Made by a program: the position numbers and the translations under genes. Below are positions 6,043 through 8,080 of a DNA stretch of 8,080 nt, in pieces; position 1 is the first letter of the stretch, and each line of letters starts with the position of its first letter. The stretch comes from Azoarcus sp. (GTDB taxonomy: Bacteria; Pseudomonadota; Gammaproteobacteria; Burkholderiales; Rhodocyclaceae): contig JAITWP010000235.1 of the NCBI GenBank assembly GCA_031285365.1, positions 1 to 8,080 of the forward strand. The letters are read 5' to 3'. Below the pieces are notes generated by a model. It searched no databases. It was not told where the DNA came from and saw nothing but the letters and a program-made list of their open reading frames with translations.

Positions 6043-6050
6043 CGCCCGCT

Positions 6051-6938
6051 ATGGCACGTAAATTCAGCAATATTTCCCTGATTGGCAAGTTCCGGAGCGA
6101 GGACGGCGCTGAAACCCTGCTCGCGCTCGCACGCTTTCTGCGTGAACGCGGACTGGAACCCTGGATCGAACAGGGCACGGCGGAAGCCATTGGCGAGGCG
6201 ACCGATGATTTCATGTCCGTCACCTACGAGGAAATCGCCGACAAGGCTGATCTGGCAGTGGTCGTCGGCGGCGATGGTACGTTGCTCAATGCTGCGCGGC
6301 AGCTTGGCGAGCGCGCCGTGCCCCTGGTCGGGGTCAATCTCGGTCGGTTGGGTTTTCTTACCGACCTGCCGCGAGTCGAGGCGTGCCGACAACTGGGCGA
6401 AATTCTCGACGGGCGCTATCACGCCGAATCGCGCTTCATGCTCGATGCCGAGGTGACGCGCAATGGCAACCGCATTTTCCATACCCAGGTGCTCAATGAT
6501 GTCGTGGTCAACCGAGGCAGTCTCGGCAGGATGATCGAACTGGAGTTGATGGTCGACGGCGAGTTCGTCTACAACCTGCGTTCGGACGGCATGATCGTTG
6601 CCACGCCGACCGGTTCGACGGCTTATGCGCTGGCGGCCAATGGCCCCATTCTTCATCCGGGCGTGGGGGGGATTGCACTGGTTCCCCTGTGTCCGCATTC
6701 GCTGACTGCCCGGCCTGTCACGTTGCCGGACAGTTGTTGCATCGAAATCGTGCTCATGCCGCCGCACGATGCCTGTATTCACTTCGATGGGGCGGCGACC
6801 TGCGATGTGCAGGCGGGCGACCGGCTGCGGATTGTCCGTTCTGTGCTGGAGGTGCGATTGCTGCATCCGGAGGGCTACAGCTACTTCGCCATGCTGCGCG
6901 CAAAACTCCACTGGGGCGCCGCCGTGCCTCGGCAATGA
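6051..6938 (+). CDS. nadK: NAD kinase (ATP/polyphosphate-dependent NAD+ phosphorylation)
   Basis: This 295-residue cytoplasmic enzyme makes NADP+ from NAD+ and is full length for the family. The GGDGT motif is at residues 73-77, with D75 as the general base candidate. It is followed by NLGRLGFLTDL (96-106), the LND segment around N149-D150, and the diagnostic TPTGSTAYALAANGPILHP (185-203). The C-terminal beta-sandwich is present up to GYSYFAMLRAKLHW. ATG 6051 is the first possible start, because TAA at 6039-6041 closes the frame upstream and the protein begins with the usual FSNISLIGKF strand. There is no Shine-Dalgarno. The pairing of nadK with recN is common in proteobacteria; recN begins 24 bp downstream, so the two are probably co-transcribed. 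Divergent from hrcA across a 74-bp gap. Confidence 0.97.
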   Translation: MARKFSNISLIGKFRSEDGAETLLALARFLRERGLEPWIEQGTAEAIGEATDDFMSVTYEEIADKADLAVVVGGDGTLLNAARQLGERAVPLVGVNLGRLGFLTDLPRVEACRQLGEILDGRYHAESRFMLDAEVTRNGNRIFHTQVLNDVVVNRGSLGRMIELELMVDGEFVYNLRSDGMIVATPTGSTAYALAANGPILHPGVGGIALVPLCPHSLTARPVTLPDSCCIEIVLMPPHDACIHFDGAATCDVQAGDRLRIVRSVLEVRLLHPEGYSYFAMLRAKLHWGAAVPRQ

Positions 6939-6962
6939 CCTTCACCTTCACACTCGCCATTC

Positions 6963-8080
6963 ATGCTGCGCCGCCTCTCCATCCGTGATTTCGTCATCGT
7001 CGATCAGCTCGAACTTGATTTCGCTGCCGGATTCGGAACGCTCACCGGGGAGACGGGTGCGGGCAAATCCATTCTGCTCGATGCCTTCAGTCTCACGCTC
7101 GGAGAACGCGCCGACGCGGGCGTGGTGCGGATGGGTTGTGACAAGGCCGACATTACCGCCGAATTCGATCTCCCTGCCGAGGGTGAACTGGCCGTCTGGT
7201 TTGCCGAGCAGGAACTGGATTCCGGCGGCGACGATGTGCTGATCCTGCGCCGTGTCGTCGATTCGGGCGGGCGCAGCAAGGCATGGATGAACGGCACGCC
7301 GGTCACACTTGCGCAACTGCGCGCCGCCGGACAATGGCTGGCGGACATCCACGGCCAGCACGCCCACCACGCCCTGTTGCGGGCCGAGACACAGCGCCAG
7401 TTGCTCGACACCCATGCCGGAGCCATGGAACAGGCTCTAACGGTTGCCGCCTGCTGGCGCGAATGGCAACGCCTGGTCAACTTGCGGCAAGCGGCGGAAC
7501 GGGATACGGCGGCTTTTGCTCGTGAACGCGAACTGCTCGGTTGGCAGGTCAGGGAACTGGAAGAACTCGCTTTCGATCCAGGCGAATGGGTCGAAATCAA
7601 CGCCGAACATGGGCGGCTGGCGCACGCCGCCGATCTGTTAAGCGGTGTGGGTGAGGCGCTCGACAGCCTGGGGGAAGGCGAACAGGCCGTCTGTTCTGCT
7701 CTCGGCCATTGCGTGAGCCGTTTGTCGGCACTGGAAGCCATCGACCCGACGCTCGCAGAAGCACGCGAACTGATCGACGCGGCAGCGATCCAGGCTGACG
7801 AAGCCCTGCATGTCCTGCGCCGCTACCGCGACCGGCTCGAACTCGACCCGGAGCGTCTTGCCGGAGTCGAGCAGCGCATCGGCGTGGTGATGGACGTGGC
7901 GCGCAAATACCGCACCGCGCCGGAGGAATTACCGGCGCTTGCCGCCGAATGGCGGGCGCGACTCGACACGCTCGAAGCCAGCGCCGACCCGGAACGCCTC
8001 GCCGCTGCCGAGAGCGAAGCGCGCACGGCTTTTGACGCCGCTGCCGGGAGTCTTTCGGTCATGCGGCTTGAGGCGGCAGC
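6963..8080 (+). CDS. recN: DNA repair protein RecN (SMC-like ATPase), 3' end outside the window
   Basis: The first 372 codons are visible and open to the window edge; the family is usually about 550 residues, so roughly the last third is missing. RecN is a cytoplasmic SMC-like ATPase acting in RecA-dependent double-strand break repair. The protein opens with MLRRLSIRDFVIVDQLELDF, then the Walker A motif GETGAGKS at 29-36. The RecN signature DIHGQHAHHALL is near residue 130. The remainder is Glu/Ala/Arg-rich, as expected for the coiled-coil arm. The Walker B and signature motifs would lie beyond the window. ATG 6963 fits the conserved N-terminus; no strong Shine-Dalgarno is seen in the 24-bp gap after nadK, suggesting coupled or weak initiation. 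No frameshift is seen. LexA control is usual in some groups, but no SOS box is visible in the nadK-recN gap. Confidence 0.96.
   Translation, partial: MLRRLSIRDFVIVDQLELDFAAGFGTLTGETGAGKSILLDAFSLTLGERADAGVVRMGCDKADITAEFDLPAEGELAVWFAEQELDSGGDDVLILRRVVDSGGRSKAWMNGTPVTLAQLRAAGQWLADIHGQHAHHALLRAETQRQLLDTHAGAMEQALTVAACWREWQRLVNLRQAAERDTAAFARERELLGWQVRELEELAFDPGEWVEINAEHGRLAHAADLLSGVGEALDSLGEGEQAVCSALGHCVSRLSALEAIDPTLAEARELIDAAAIQADEALHVLRRYRDRLELDPERLAGVEQRIGVVMDVARKYRTAPEELPALAAEWRARLDTLEASADPERLAAAESEARTAFDAAAGSLSVMRLEAA

Noticed and set aside
5916..6935. Minus-strand open frame of 339 codons opposite nadK
   Set aside because: It is a shadow of nadK with a His/Arg/Gln-rich product lacking family motifs, and it overlaps the hrcA start.
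6935..6988. ATG overlapping the nadK stop as a recN start or small gene
   Set aside because: It is out of frame with recN and ends after 17 codons without a supporting feature.
1..8080. CRISPR arrays, tRNA/rRNA genes, insertion sequences, CIRCE operators
   Set aside because: I looked for regularly spaced repeats, clover-leaf or rRNA-like stretches, transposase motifs and the CIRCE sequence; none was seen.

Overview
The window looks like a chromosomal segment of a Gram-negative proteobacterium, most likely a betaproteobacterium (Rhodocyclales or Nitrosomonadales-like). The reasons are the divergent pair nadK-recN and hrcA-hemH, the moderately high GC content of the housekeeping genes, and proteobacterial-type HrcA, ferrochelatase, NAD kinase and RecN sequences. 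The genus cannot be fixed from the sequence alone.

Layout. (1) 19-1335, minus: an amidohydrolase of the MtaD/TRZ-ATZ family (adenosine-derivative deaminase type), starting at TTG with a good ribosome binding site. (2) 1336-1549: a divergent intergenic region carrying a degenerate CCCTCTCCC/GGGAGAGGG-type palindrome. (3) 1550-2929, plus: a Hanks-type serine/threonine protein kinase fused to a C-terminal cyclic-nucleotide-binding-like domain. (4) 2937-3811, minus: a two-gene cassette, clearly AT-richer than its surroundings. The first gene is a Tlde1/DUF2778-type L,D-transpeptidase-fold protein with no signal peptide. It is followed, with a one-codon TTG/TGA overlap, by a small protein with a signal peptide and three membrane segments. 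(5) 3900-5976, minus: hemH (ferrochelatase) preceded by hrcA (heat-shock repressor), 7 bp apart. (6) 6051-8080, plus: nadK (NAD kinase), then recN (DNA repair ATPase), which runs off the window edge.

How the genes fit together. The flanks are ordinary housekeeping functions: purine salvage, haem synthesis, heat-shock control, NADP supply and DNA repair. The part that stands out is the low-GC cassette at about 2930-3899, just downstream of hemH. In relatives as I remember them, hrcA-hemH lies close to the grpE-dnaK-dnaJ cluster, so this spot may be a rearrangement or insertion site. By family knowledge, Tlde1 proteins are type VI secretion effectors that attack peptidoglycan tetrapeptides in the periplasm. 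The coupled membrane protein downstream is therefore a good candidate for the cognate immunity protein. No secretion genes lie in the window, so delivery is inferred.
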